DNA of 64,000 nucleotides from Escarpia spicata (Eukaryota > Annelida > Polychaeta > Sabellida > Siboglinidae): NCBI GenBank assembly GCA_963995525.1, contig OZ023217.1:27889587-27953586 (forward strand), written 5' to 3'. Positions 52,451 through 63,557 of this stretch are shown piece by piece (position 1 is the first letter of the stretch; each line of letters opens with the position of its first letter). The notes under the pieces were generated by a model. The model searched no databases. It was not told the DNA's origin and saw only the letters and a program-made list of their open reading frames with translations. The translations under genes and the position numbers were made by a program.

Positions 52451-55336
52451 TCAACTGTTCCATGGTTCAACCACTCTAAGCGGGAATGCATTTTTTCTTA
52501 TGTTTAGTTTTGCTCTTTGGTTGAACAGTTTAAGGGAGTGTCCTCTGTTACTGGATCGTGATGCCACATCCTCCCACTTGGGAAGGTTTGGTGCAGATTT
52601 GTTGTCATATATGTGATGCATTATTTTGTACACTTCAATCATGTCTCCTCTTAACCTACGATATGTTAATGTGGGTAATTTAAGTAATTTTAGTCTTTCA
52701 ATATATGATAAGTCCCTCATACCAGGTAGTTCTTTTGTGGCTCTTCTCTGGACATTTTCTATTGTTATTTTATGTTTCGTCTTAAATGGATACCATATTG
52801 CTATTGCATAATCTAGGTGGGATCTAACCATAGTCTTGTATAGTGGCAAGAAAGTGTATGTATCTAAGAATTGAAAAGTTCTTCTGATTACTTTTGTCAT
52901 TCTGGTTGCTTTATTAACCACTTGGTTGATGTGGTCATCAAAAGAAAGTTTTGAATCAATAATTACTCCTAAATCTGTTTGTTTGTCTGTGGTGACAAGA
53001 GCATGTTTGACATTATTTGTTGCCATAAAATATTTGCTTTCACCAATATTATTTTTCCCAATTTCCATGTGTACACATTTATCAGGATGGAATTTTAACA
53101 ACCACTTGTCGCTCCATTGTTCTAGTATGCCTAAATCATGTTGAAGTACATCCTGATCATCTATATGTGTTATTGTTCTAAATATCTTTATGTCATCAGC
53201 AAATAGAAATGTATTTGAATTTGTTAGATCTGGGAGGTCATTAACATATAGAACAAAAAGTAAGGGTCCTAGAACGGAACCCTGGGGTATCCCTGATATT
53301 ACCTCTTTCCAGCTAGACTCATCTCCATTTACTGAAACTTTTTGTTTTCTATCTGTGATGAATGATTCTATCCAGTTAATCAGTTCTTCTGAAATGTTGA
53401 AGCTTTTTAATTTACTAATTAATCTTTTGTGTGGCACGGTGTCAAAGGCTTTTTTGAAATCCATATATATAACATCAGTGTGGTTGCCCTTATCCATTTC
53501 TTTAGTCCAGTCATCTATTATTTTGATTAGTTGTAGAACTGTTGATCGGCCAGATATAAATCCATATTGTTTTTGACTAAATAGATTATTTACTTTCATG
53601 TAGTTTGTAATGTGATTTCTAATAATTTTTTCCATACATTTACATACTATGCTTGTTAAACTTATTGGGCGGTAGTTACTAGCTAGTTTCTTGTTTCCAT
53701 TTTTATAAATTGCTGATATTTGAGCCTCTTTCCAGTCATTGGGAATGCAGGAAGTTTTAATCGACGTTTCAAAAATTTGTTTTAAGGGTTGGCAAATACT
53801 TGCTGACAACTCATTTAGTAGCCTGGCGCCTATTCCATCTGGGCCAGGCGATTTGCTTATATTAAGTTGTTTTAACGTCAGTAGTATTATATTTTCAGTT
53901 AGTTTTAATTTGTCCATCGCATGTTTATTGTTTACTTTAGGTATGGTTGGTATAGGCCCTGACTGTTCTTTGGTGAATACACTGGAGAAATAGTCAGCAA
54001 GTATATTTGCTTTTTCTTCATCTTCATTTGTTGTTTGAGATTTTAGGTTGGTGGGGTCTATGTTCAGTTCCCCAATTCCTTGTTTGATTGTAGTTTTTGA
54101 TTTATAATATTTCCAAAAGACTTTGGGGTTTTTCTTGGTCTGGGATGCTAGATTTCGTTCAAATTCCTTTCGGAGCTTTCTGGTTAGAGCTCGGATTTTG
54201 TTTCTGCTTTTACAATACTCTAGATATTTTGTTCCATCCCTTGTTTCCATGTATCTTGTCCATAATCTATTTTTACGTCTAATTAGTTTCCTTGTATTAG
54301 CATCCAGGGGGAAGTTTCCCTTTCTATTATTTGGAACTATTTTTTGAGGTACATACTTATCTTCTAATGAGTTTAGTACTGTTTTGAAGATTTCCCATTG
54401 ACCGTTAACATTATCCTTACAGTCTTTAAATTTGTCTTCCCAGTTAATATTTGAACATTCTATTCTCATTGCATCATAGTTTGCCACATTATACAGCTTC
54501 CTTTTTTTAGTGTAATTACTTGTTATAAAGTTGCACACTATACTGAATTTGAGTACACAGTGGTCACTTTTGCCCAGAGGGCTAAGGTACTCTAATTCTC
54601 CTACATTATCTTCGTCATTAGATAGAATCAGGTCTAGCAGGTTTGTGTTAGTTGTGCCTCGTCCTCTGGTGGGGTTTGACACGTGTTGAACCATATAGGT
54701 GTCTCTAAGGCATTCCACAAATTTGAAATTTAAATTGTTGGGGTTATTTGATTTGGTCGTCCAATGATTCCAATTTATGTCAGGGAGGTTGAAATCTCCA
54801 GTAATTACGATGTGAGAGTATTGTTGTTGTGATATTGATCTGATCATATTTAGAAGTTCTACATTATTTTCTTCAGATCCCCCATCGCTTCTGTATATGC
54901 ATCCAAAAAGAAGTTTATTTTTATTCTTTAATTTGATTTCTATAAATAAGCATTCTTTGAAAGTTGTGACTAGGTTTATGTACTCTGCATGCAGGGAATT
55001 TAGCACATATATTATAATACCTCTTCCTTCAGTATTTTCTAAATTTTTTGAGAATAACATGTAACCTTCTAAGGAAAATTCTGGTGTTGTTACAGAACAT
55101 TTAGGGTTTTTGGGTTTTACTTCATTAATTGCTATTATGTGGGGTTTTAGTTCTTTGATTCTTTGTTCAAATTCATTTTGTTTGTTTCTTAATTGGTCAG
55201 CATTGGTGTAAAAACACTGAATGCTGCCTGTCTCATTAAGATTATGTTTGTTTACGTTCGTTTTCCCATCTGTTTTTCTAGGTGGATATGTACTCTTTAT
55301 TGGCTTTTCCTTATCTTTTTTATTCTTCTTTCCCAT
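52451..55336 (-). CDS. LINE ORF2: endonuclease plus reverse transcriptase, 961 codons
   Basis: The N-terminal APE-type endonuclease shows YTNADQLRNKQNEFE, INEVKPK (catalytic Glu), ITGDFNLPDINW, LLDLILSN and GKSDHCVLKF. The RT follows: SPGPDGIGARLLNEL, NYRPISLTSIVCKCMEKIIR, YMDFKKAFDTVPHKRLISKL, GIPQGSVLGPLLFVLYVNDL and FADDIKIFRT (catalytic DD). The C-terminal region includes YKTMVRSHLDYAIAIWYPF and VQRRATKELPGM. It nicks target DNA and copies LINE RNA there. The frame stops at TGA 52451-52453 after VVEPWNS, but stays open for 72 further coding-like codons, so one base change probably shortened it. The start at 55336 overlaps ORF1. Confidence 0.9.
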   Translation of the reverse strand: MGKKNKKDKEKPIKSTYPPRKTDGKTNVNKHNLNETGSIQCFYTNADQLRNKQNEFEQRIKELKPHIIAINEVKPKNPKCSVTTPEFSLEGYMLFSKNLENTEGRGIIIYVLNSLHAEYINLVTTFKECLFIEIKLKNKNKLLFGCIYRSDGGSEENNVELLNMIRSISQQQYSHIVITGDFNLPDINWNHWTTKSNNPNNLNFKFVECLRDTYMVQHVSNPTRGRGTTNTNLLDLILSNDEDNVGELEYLSPLGKSDHCVLKFSIVCNFITSNYTKKRKLYNVANYDAMRIECSNINWEDKFKDCKDNVNGQWEIFKTVLNSLEDKYVPQKIVPNNRKGNFPLDANTRKLIRRKNRLWTRYMETRDGTKYLEYCKSRNKIRALTRKLRKEFERNLASQTKKNPKVFWKYYKSKTTIKQGIGELNIDPTNLKSQTTNEDEEKANILADYFSSVFTKEQSGPIPTIPKVNNKHAMDKLKLTENIILLTLKQLNISKSPGPDGIGARLLNELSASICQPLKQIFETSIKTSCIPNDWKEAQISAIYKNGNKKLASNYRPISLTSIVCKCMEKIIRNHITNYMKVNNLFSQKQYGFISGRSTVLQLIKIIDDWTKEMDKGNHTDVIYMDFKKAFDTVPHKRLISKLKSFNISEELINWIESFITDRKQKVSVNGDESSWKEVISGIPQGSVLGPLLFVLYVNDLPDLTNSNTFLFADDIKIFRTITHIDDQDVLQHDLGILEQWSDKWLLKFHPDKCVHMEIGKNNIGESKYFMATNNVKHALVTTDKQTDLGVIIDSKLSFDDHINQVVNKATRMTKVIRRTFQFLDTYTFLPLYKTMVRSHLDYAIAIWYPFKTKHKITIENVQRRATKELPGMRDLSYIERLKLLKLPTLTYRRLRGDMIEVYKIMHHIYDNKSAPNLPKWEDVASRSSNRGHSLKLFNQRAKLNIRKNAFPLRVVEPWNS

Positions 55337-55598
55337 GGTGGACCCCTCACTCTGTACAGGTATTCCCCCGACTCATCTGCTGCTTCCTGTCTCTTTGCTT
55401 CTTCATAGAGCTTTTTAGATTCTTCTCTTTCTTGTTTGGTTTTGTCGTGGTCAATTTTTATATTTTTGAACTTATCATTTTCCTTGATGTGATGGAACTT
55501 TCTAAGAAGGGTGCGTTTTTTGTCAATGTGCGTTACTGTAATCAGTACTGGTCTGGGGCTGTTTGCATTTTCTTTGGCTTTTAAGACATTTACGCCGG
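55297..55598 (-). CDS. LINE ORF1, C-terminal part (truncated)
   Basis: SPRPVLITVTHIDKKRTLLR, then KNIKIDHDKTKQEREESKKL and YRVRGPPWERRIKK, then stop. This is the C-terminal domain of a CR1/L2-type ORF1 nucleic-acid-binding protein. The 5' part is missing at the insertion junction. The upstream codons in the same frame belong to the host transposon. Confidence 0.75.
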
Positions 55599-55600
55599 CG

Positions 55601-55783
55601 ATGGGACGTCCCCGGACATATGCCACCGACTCGGCGAAGAAAAGGGCCAAATTATGCCGACAACGGCAATATTCGCGCCAGACAGTTTATTTGGGGGAAA
55701 ATTAGTATTGATTTGAGGAACGACACAAAAGAAAGAGCTGGAGTAAAAACAGACGCTGCATTCGCAAAAGTTCTTCTAGACAG
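55601..55783 (+). pseudogene. First exon of the TTAA transposon gene, copy B
   Basis: ATG 55601 reads MGRPRTYATDSAKKRAKLCR then QRQYSRQTVYLG and hits TAG at 55703. A second frame continues DLRNDTKERAGVKTDAAFAK to the donor CAG|gttagt, so one indel separates them. The basic N-terminus and the KTDAAFAKVLLD motif recall start exons of repeat-associated genes in other invertebrates (memory, not checked). Confidence 0.6.
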
Positions 55784-58700
55784 GTTAGTAATTGCAAAGT
55801 AGTCAGCCTCAGCCACGCATATTTATTCGTATGAATATAATGTTATGTTGCTTATTATGTTCAGAAAACCACCACCCCTCAATACTGTGAAAATTTCCAT
55901 AACAATAACAGGTATCAATAGCTTGCGACTGATTTATGTGAGAGAGCAGATAATTACTATACAAAGAATTGCAGCCCATGTTTTGTTAAGTTACAAATCG
56001 TTTTGTACATGTAAATTATAGAAGTTTTGTTGTTAGTTTTTTATTTTGGTCTTTCACGAAAAAACATTAAAATTTATCAATAACACATTTAGTTAATCAT
56101 GGGGGATATTGACCCTTGGACAGTGACAGGTGCGAATCTACCCTCTGGCACTGAGCAAACAGTAGTTGTGGACATTGCCAGGGGTTTACCTACTGCCAGC
56201 CAAGTGTCCTCCTCAATAATTAGCAGTGTTGAATGACACATTGGGATCACAACTAAGGCATTGGGTATTTTGGATGGTTTACTATTGAATTCCTCAAACT
56301 TTGTTTTGTTGAACTATCAGTGAAAAATTGCTAAACTATAGATACTTTATATTTTTAAATAACATTTCTTTGTGACTTTATTTCCTGTGACCTTCTTTCT
56401 AGCCCACCTATGTTCTACCTGTACTTAGTTAATTATGTTGGCAATTGGATGGTGAATATTACTGCCATACACAATCCAAATTGTTTCACATTGTTACCTA
56501 TGACAATTGTAAATTGTGTATTTGTTTGTTATATACTACTGTTTCACTATATATATACAATAATAACTTTGCCACTCTCATATCATTTATTGTAATTTTT
56601 TCACAACTGGGCAAATGACCTTTTCACACTTGAGTGCTGGGCAAATTATCGTGCAAAATATTTTTACCTATTAATGAAATTAAAACGTTTACAAGTTACA
56701 CACAACATGTACACACACATATATTTACATCTACATACATATATAATATTATATATATTTACGTGTAGTAGTGCTGTCAAACCATGTTCACCTTCACAAA
56801 TAATCTTACTCATTCCATATTCCAATTCATGACTTTGTTTGACAGCTTCAACACAAAGGTGCGAACTACCTCGACATCACTGCAGCCATCACATATGACA
56901 AGATCTGTGGTGGCTCTATCGAGCATCAGTGGTCGTAGCAAAGGCAGCTCGCTGTCAGGTGTCCAGTCACTTCCTGAGGCTGGATGCAGCTCAGGACAGT
57001 AAGTAAACATAAGTATTAATTGCTGCTGGTATGCAAACGTGATATATATACATATATCCTAGCCTAACATTTGGAAGATATGCAAACATGTGTTTGGTTA
57101 TTTTTACAATTATGTTTTATTCTGACCAATCTTATTTGGGTATAGTTACACCATCTTTGTTTCAACAGCACCCCCCCATCTTCCAATATCACCACTCCAG
57201 CCGAGCGGCTGAAGTTATAGCGGCTCGGTAGCGACAAAATTTAGACTACACCATTTGGTTCGGCCGCTGGTGGAGGTTTTTGTGCCCCCCCAGACTCGAT
57301 TTCTGGATCCACCCCTGTATGTGATAGCTTTGGTTGTCTGCATTAGGATTTTGCAGTAATGGGTGTCCTCGTTAAATTGCATATTGTTGTTAGAAATGCA
57401 TGTGAATTAAAGTAAAGACAATGTAAATTAAACCATTTTATTGAAACTATTTGATGAGATCATGACTACAAAATTATGAAAAGCACAATACAACTACAGG
57501 TACAATCATTGCACTTGATGTGTATAATGTAATAATTTTTAATATCACATACACATAAAATGCAAAGCTACAATAAAAGCAAAAATTACGAAGAGGTTGA
57601 AAAAATGTCAGGTACATATAACAAAACAAACAGTTACTTTTATCACAATTCTTTGTTACAAAAAAATAAACACTACTACATGTGATATCAAATGCTAGTT
57701 GTATGTTTACAACTCACAAAATTAGTGACAAGTATGTGTATTTAACAACAAATTTTAATATTTAATGCCCATAAAATGTAAACCAATGAGAACAAATTAC
57801 TTTGGAAGATGTTTAGTTGAACAAATTTAATATGTACATATCAAATAAAAATAACTATATTGATTTTTTGTTAAAAAAACATCAATAGGATATAAAATTC
57901 AAAACTGTTGTAGTTTGTGCAATACTTGGTTTGTTTACAACTCGCAAAAAATAGTGAGTAGATTAGACAGGATCATCACCGTGACTGAGAATTACATGTA
58001 CAATCGCTACATGCTACATTGCTCCAGTTTATTCAGGTGTATGAAGAATACCGGCTACAGACGGTGGATATTGTATGAATAGTCTTCGCATATTAATTTC
58101 AGTGTGGCATAATTCTTCCCAGTCAAGATGGTGTTTTTGATTTAACAGGTCTGCCAGGGAGTAAAGTTTAAAGCGCTTTGAGTAATCCTGAGGACTGGAT
58201 ACTACACCATATCAGAACTAAACTTACTCAAGTGTTGTTTAATTATCATGCAAAATTAAAATTAATGTAAATTATTTGTGAAAATATAAAACAGTGATAA
58301 AAAAGAATAATTTAGAAAAATTATACATGGCATGAAAAAGATAATAGTCCTTGTGATACATAGAGGATTTAAACAAGTAAAATGCTGCTGTCAGTGTATC
58401 AACATTGTTGTTGAAAAATTTGAAAAGGCTTTCAATACTATTACTTCATCATAAACTTGTGCCTGGTGTTATGTTGCAAGAACTCAGCTGGCTGCCACTG
58501 ACTATCAGCAACACAAAAACAATGAAAACCTACCATTGTAACAATTCTGGATAATTAATGTATTTTTTCATGGACACTGCTAAAAGTTATAGTTGAATTG
58601 AATACAAATACCTTGTCTTATTGACTTTTGATAAATGTGTCATCACATATAAAAATATCATACAGGTCAGAGCCATCCTAATTGTCACTTTGTCTCCGGT

Positions 58701-61045
58701 ATAGGTAGATGCAGACGTACAGCAAAAAGTCAGGAAGCTGGTATGCAGTACCATCAAAGACAGCGAAAACATACAGTGATGTCATCGATATCTAAACCGA
58801 TGCAGTTCACCGAAGAATGCTCGACACTGAACCTGTCTGACAGCATGGAAAGTTGTTGCCATATCTGCAGACCCTGGCACCCACCATTCCATCACCAACT
58901 GCAGAGCTAGTCAAGCGTCACCACATTCTTATGTCGAGCAACTTGCAGTTTACATTGGTTTCCAGTCAGTCAAGCTAACTGACTGACCTGGAAGCCAGTG
59001 TACACCCCATCAGCACTGGGGAATCTGTCACGGATTCAACATGACACAATTGGGATCACACAGTGGACATTCATATGACAAACTGTTATTATGCAGCATG
59101 TTGCATGGCTGTAGAATCTTGTCCGAGATCCTGGACAAATACAACTGCCCAGTATGCCATATTAACTTGGAGAGCTAGTGGTACTAAGCACACTAGTTCA
59201 ATCTCCTGTAAAAAAAAGCATATATTCAGTAAACAAAAACATACATCATAGTAGTGTTGGGAGTAAATAATTATGATGTGTTCATTGTCATAATAGGTAT
59301 ATAATAATGTTTCATGTATGACCTGCAGCATTTCACAAGAAAAAAGGCAGCAAGAAATGTTCTACTACAGCTGCATCTATACACGTTAATATCTTAGGAA
59401 AGGTCAGGGTTGTTCCGGGGAAGGGTGGCTTGATACAGCATGCAGACATTACACATTAGTGGAATATGCAATTTTTCAAAACGGTGAACAATTTTAACTA
59501 TTTTTCTTTACTAGATGTTCATTGTCATTACATAAATTTAAGTGTTCAATTTCATGACAGTGACGCCTGATCTTAGTCAATATTATAGACTGATTTGAAT
59601 TCTGCTAATCACTAAAGCATCAGTAAAGCACAATTATATTTTTTGTTTTGTTTTCAGTATACAAATTCATGTCAGTGTCTGCCATGTGTAACTACTATAC
59701 ATATTCATGTTTGACATTTTAAGCCTGAGGTTGAATGGTCAAGGTGAATGTTGGAAATGACAGAATGAGGTGTCATTGTGATGCTAACAATATATTTTCC
59801 TCGTCAAGTATTCAAAGGTTCACAATACGTATGTCTACCTTCTTCAAGAATGACTAATTTATTTTATAAACTTATTTCAGAGTCATCGCCATATGCTAAA
59901 TACTTTTTAAAGGTGTATTAATATGTCTGTGTTGATACACTTGTTGGTATAATATACAAGTGCAGAAATCAATCTAGTTTTCTATGCCCAATATGTTATT
60001 ATTAAATGTGTATGAAAACAAGTGTGGTATATTTAAATGTGCACAATAAAAATTTGTTGATAACTTATACGTGGTTGATTGTTATAAATTTGAAATTACC
60101 TGGATTGATCGAATGTGGGCCTGCCGCAGACTATGTATCATCCCTGTGTCTGCCTGGCCCGGGTGACCGCCTCTAGCCTCTCATTCTCATTCAAGGGTTG
60201 CAGTGTGGTCTCTAGCAAAATCATAATTCAAGTTACATATATTATTATGTATTCATATATTGCTGTGGTGAGAATATATACATATATTAGTAAATACATA
60301 AGAATAGCTGGCATATGTCAGTTGAAAGGTATCACAGGATACCAATTAATGCATTACATGTCTATAGCCAGGCATCAAGATTCAAGGGACCACAATGGAG
60401 ACAAGTGCGTGCATTTTCTTGTGTAATCCTTATATATGGTGTACTCTAGGTGTATTGATATTTCATGTATTTACAAGTTTACATTTTTATATTAACAACA
60501 TCCTGCATAACCAAATACAATACATATCAAATATTATGCTCGTTGTCACTCTCTGACTGAATCTCTGGCTGATATGGTGACTGTCTAGACTTAGTCTTAG
60601 ACTTTTGAGTTAAAACTTAAAAGTCAGCCTCGAGTCGAGTGTAGACGTTCGCAAGTTGCAATTCTCGTTGAATTAATACACGGCTACACGTTCGTGTTGC
60701 TAACTGCGATAGTGTAATACGTACCTTCGTACAACCACTTTGGAATTATAATCTTCATCTTGATACGTTAAGCACGTGTGTGTTATTCTTTTCGAAGGCG
60801 CGGGATGCCGATCTCGCGTAAAGCACGTGGCCGAAATGTCGCAGGATGTCGACAGCGCAATTGGCTTTCGCCAGCTATACCCGGTGTAACGACAAATATT
60901 TTTTTTGACGATTAAAAAACAAGTAGTACGCATTTTTGTTTATTAAACCGACTGGGCGCACTAGCTAAACTATTCACACATTACACATCTGGACATAAAA
61001 GAACCGGATTGGCGATGGGCAAACGAAGTGATTGAGCACCTTTAA

Positions 61046-61760
61046 AGCGATTAAATTCTTTGATAATTGTAATCTCTGTAATGTACGCATTTATTAAATA
61101 ATCCTGTTAATATGATTATCTCATGTAATTATATGCCTTTATTTAATTTGAACTATGTTTTAGTAATCACTAATTACCCTAACAATATATCGAAAAAATA
61201 ACTGAACGTACGCGCAGTTTCCACTTTGACCCCACCTTCTCGATTCGTATAAAGCATTCTCATGAATATTCGGGACTGTCCGTCAGACTTCGATTAGCTA
61301 CGTCGAGTTAATAGATGCAAGAAAACGTCATCAACATGTATGTATTTGGATTAGCCACCGCCATGCAAATGAGTTTGTGACCGATAAAATTATCAAAAGG
61401 AAACGTGGACCAGCTGCTGTTTATGTCACAGATTTAGTAAAGAAAAGAAGGAAAATATATGGAATAAACGGAGAATGAATATAGTGACAGCTCATGACAG
61501 ACGGATTAATTTAAAAGAAAAACACCAGATCTTCACGCACGAAGCCCCCGATGACATATTGAAATATTTGGAATGTTGTGGAACATTTATATTATGAATT
61601 TTCAAAATTATTGTAAAATCAACTTTGTTGGCACCTTTTTATACACTACTCCCAGTATAGTTCAATTAACACAAACTTGTTTCAACAAATGTTGAAGAAT
61701 ATGCTGTAGAACACAATCCAAGCATGATGAGCATAAGAAAGCATAAATTTTATTATGTAC
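61046..61760. other. Nothing recognised
   Basis: AT-rich flank right of transposon copy B. Confidence 0.35.
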
Positions 61761-61774
61761 ACTCTACTCCTATT

Positions 61775-62120
61775 TTGCAACATGATGATGGAATGTTGTG
61801 CATTTGGATGCACAAATCGATCGATTGCACAAATACATTTAAAACATGTAGCGATGTAGTACATATTCCCAGCAGAAGCCCCACGGAACTACTGTGGCAG
61901 AACAAAGTCAGGCATGTTCTTCACTACTGTGTCAGTTAACACATTGTCCAATAAATAGCACTGCTGTGCATTTTGATACACAAAGCTATCAGATACACAC
62001 ATCCATTTGAAACACGAAGTGATGTACAACTTCCCAGTAGATGTCGCACAGAACAGAATGGGGCAGAACATAGTCAGGCATCATCTTATGTCAGGTGACC
62101 CATTGTCCAATTAATGGCAC
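61775..62120 (+). repeat. Tandemly duplicated fragment with THAP-like start
   Basis: Two diverged copies (about 61780-61955 and 61960-62115) share 'gtgcatttngatncacaaa', 'cagtagatgtcgcacagaac' and 'cattgtccaa'. The first reads ECCAFGCTNRS, the C-x-x-x-x-C-x-NR start typical of THAP zinc fingers. Both copies contain stops. Confidence 0.45.
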
Positions 62121-62427
62121 TGTTGAGTACTACTGTAGAGCTATTCAATGTCCTCTTTCCATCAGCTCGGTTTGTTTGCTAGCTACACAGCATAACATTC
62201 TTGGTATAAGTAATAATATTAATGACAACATTTATCTAAAATGTTCATTACATTATTTACAAGCACCCATTTTTAGTTTTACATGTATTGTATGAACCAA
62301 TATTGTAAGGATTTTCAGAAATTAAATGGCATGTAATGTATAACATTTATCTAACAAAATTAGTTCATTTGAAATAGATTACTGTCATTGTCTATGTTGT
62401 AATTCATGCAATGTTACCACGTGTCAG

Positions 62428-62490
62428 AGCAGTGGAGTTCATTGTGGTCCTGTGATGTGTGGCAGGTTCAAATCCTGCTGGTGTTTGAAT
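62428..62490 (+). repeat. tRNA-like SINE head (candidate)
   Basis: A perfect T-arm (GCAGG, loop TTCAAAT, CCTGC at 62462-62478) contains box B GGTTCAAATCC. A weak box A-like GTCAGAGCAGTGG lies about 40 bp upstream. The acceptor and anticodon arms are poor, so it is not a functional tRNA. Confidence 0.35.
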
Positions 62491-62584
62491 GTTGCATCCA
62501 AAACAGTACTGGTTGTGCACATCCACTGATTCCATTAATTGCCTTCAGCATGTGTAATTAATTTTTTTATGTGGTCCCTACCTA

Positions 62585-63317
62585 CTTTTTTTAGTCCTTT
62601 GGGCCAGAGGTCCAGCGGACTATTGCCATCACTGTGCGTCCGACGTCCGACATTAACTGCTGTATCTCAGAAAGCGTTAAGCAACTTTTTCTCTAATTCT
62701 GCATAGACATATCTTAGGACACTGCCACTATGCACGAGAAATGTGTATTTAATTAAATCGTTCTAGGGCCTCCAAGGGCCCCAAAACTGGTAATTTTTTA
62801 CATTTTGCCTATTTTTTCCAAAACTGTTAAGTAACTTTTTCTCTAATTTTGCATAGACATTTCTTGTGGTAGTACCACTATATAGAAGACATCTGTATTT
62901 GATTGAATCATTGTGATGGCACCAAAGGTCCCCTAAAATGCTAACTAAATCGTGTACTGCAGTAGTTGTAATTGGTCACTGGCACAGGCTTGTGTCATCA
63001 GACAGCATTAATCCACTAGACCCCTGTTAAACTGGACAGTTGCATGTAGGTTCTAAGCTGTGGCTGTAACTAATGTGTAATGGGAATCCCTACTGCACTA
63101 ATAAAACCTGAGGAACAGCAGTAGACATAATTATCAATGCAAAATTAAGATATGACGTAGGATTAAAATAAAATAACTTAGGTATAAAACAATATATATA
63201 AACTTATAATAAAGTAAAATAACATAGGCATGCTCGAAAAGGTTAAACCATATTTAGCAAAAAATTATAAGAAATATTATTCAGATGTTTTACTATACAT
63301 CTTGCAGCTATTCCAAG
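62585..63317 (+). repeat. Dispersed dimeric repeat, copy 2
   Basis: Second copy of the repeat at 88-825 in the same orientation. It shares the two 'gcatagac' / 'tgtatttgattgaatca' halves, the 'aaaataaaataacttaggta' block and the end 'attcagatgttttactatac'. Confidence 0.75.
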
Positions 63318-63527
63318 TGTGGCGTTACATTTTCACTCCAATACGAACAAAGACACGGCAGAGGCAAGTCATCTCGTGGCAAGGACCTTTTCATCGCGCT
63401 GCAGAAAGGTGTCACACCGTAATTAAGCGCCGCTTAAAGAAACTGCAAAGAACTTTGCTATAGCTAACCAGCCATCAATGTCAAACTGAAATTGCACAAT
63501 TGGGCCAAGAAAGAACGCCCTAGTACA
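63318..63527 (-). repeat. Probable 3' LTR of a second LTR retrotransposon
   Basis: On the - strand it starts TGTACTAGGGCG directly after a purine tract and could end ...CGCCACA at 63318 (about 210 bp). The outer boundary is uncertain, because 'ttcactccaat' inside it also occurs in repeat copy 1. Confidence 0.5.
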
Positions 63528-63541
63528 TTCCCCCCAACTTA
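63528..63541 (-). other. Polypurine tract
   Basis: AAGTTGGGGGGAA on the - strand, between the ORF end at 63558 and the LTR start. Confidence 0.55.
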
Positions 63542-63557
63542 AAGGTAACCGTCTCGG

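Larger units (their letters stand above)
52213..55600 (-). mobile_element. CR1/L2-like LINE with ORF1 end and near-intact ORF2
   Basis: Runs - strand from the ORF1 C-terminal part to a 3' end of short CCTAAGGTA-type repeats near 52213-52240. The 5' end is truncated just before the transposon's start codon at 55601. ORF1 and ORF2 overlap by 40 nt in different frames. One nonsense codon near the ORF2 end is the only obvious lesion. It is the youngest-looking LINE in the window. Confidence 0.88.
51856..61041 (+). mobile_element. TTAA-target DNA transposon, copy B (inverted relative to A), with LINE inserted
   Basis: The right end AGGTGCTCAATCACTTCG (inverted, ending 61041) abuts TTAA 61042-61045. 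The left end is diverged, at TTAA 51852-51855. 57171-61041 is the reverse complement of about 45407-48700 at high identity by eye, and 51880-52180 matches the right end of copy A. A LINE interrupts it at 52213-55600. Traces of a + strand gene are an exon at 55601-55783, open blocks at 56101-56236 (GDIDPWTVTGANLPSG) and 56830-56999 before gtaagt, and later pieces to about 60190. All are broken. Confidence 0.8.

Noticed and set aside
62428..62490. Functional tRNA gene
   Set aside because: Only the T-arm folds well; the acceptor and anticodon arms are mismatched.
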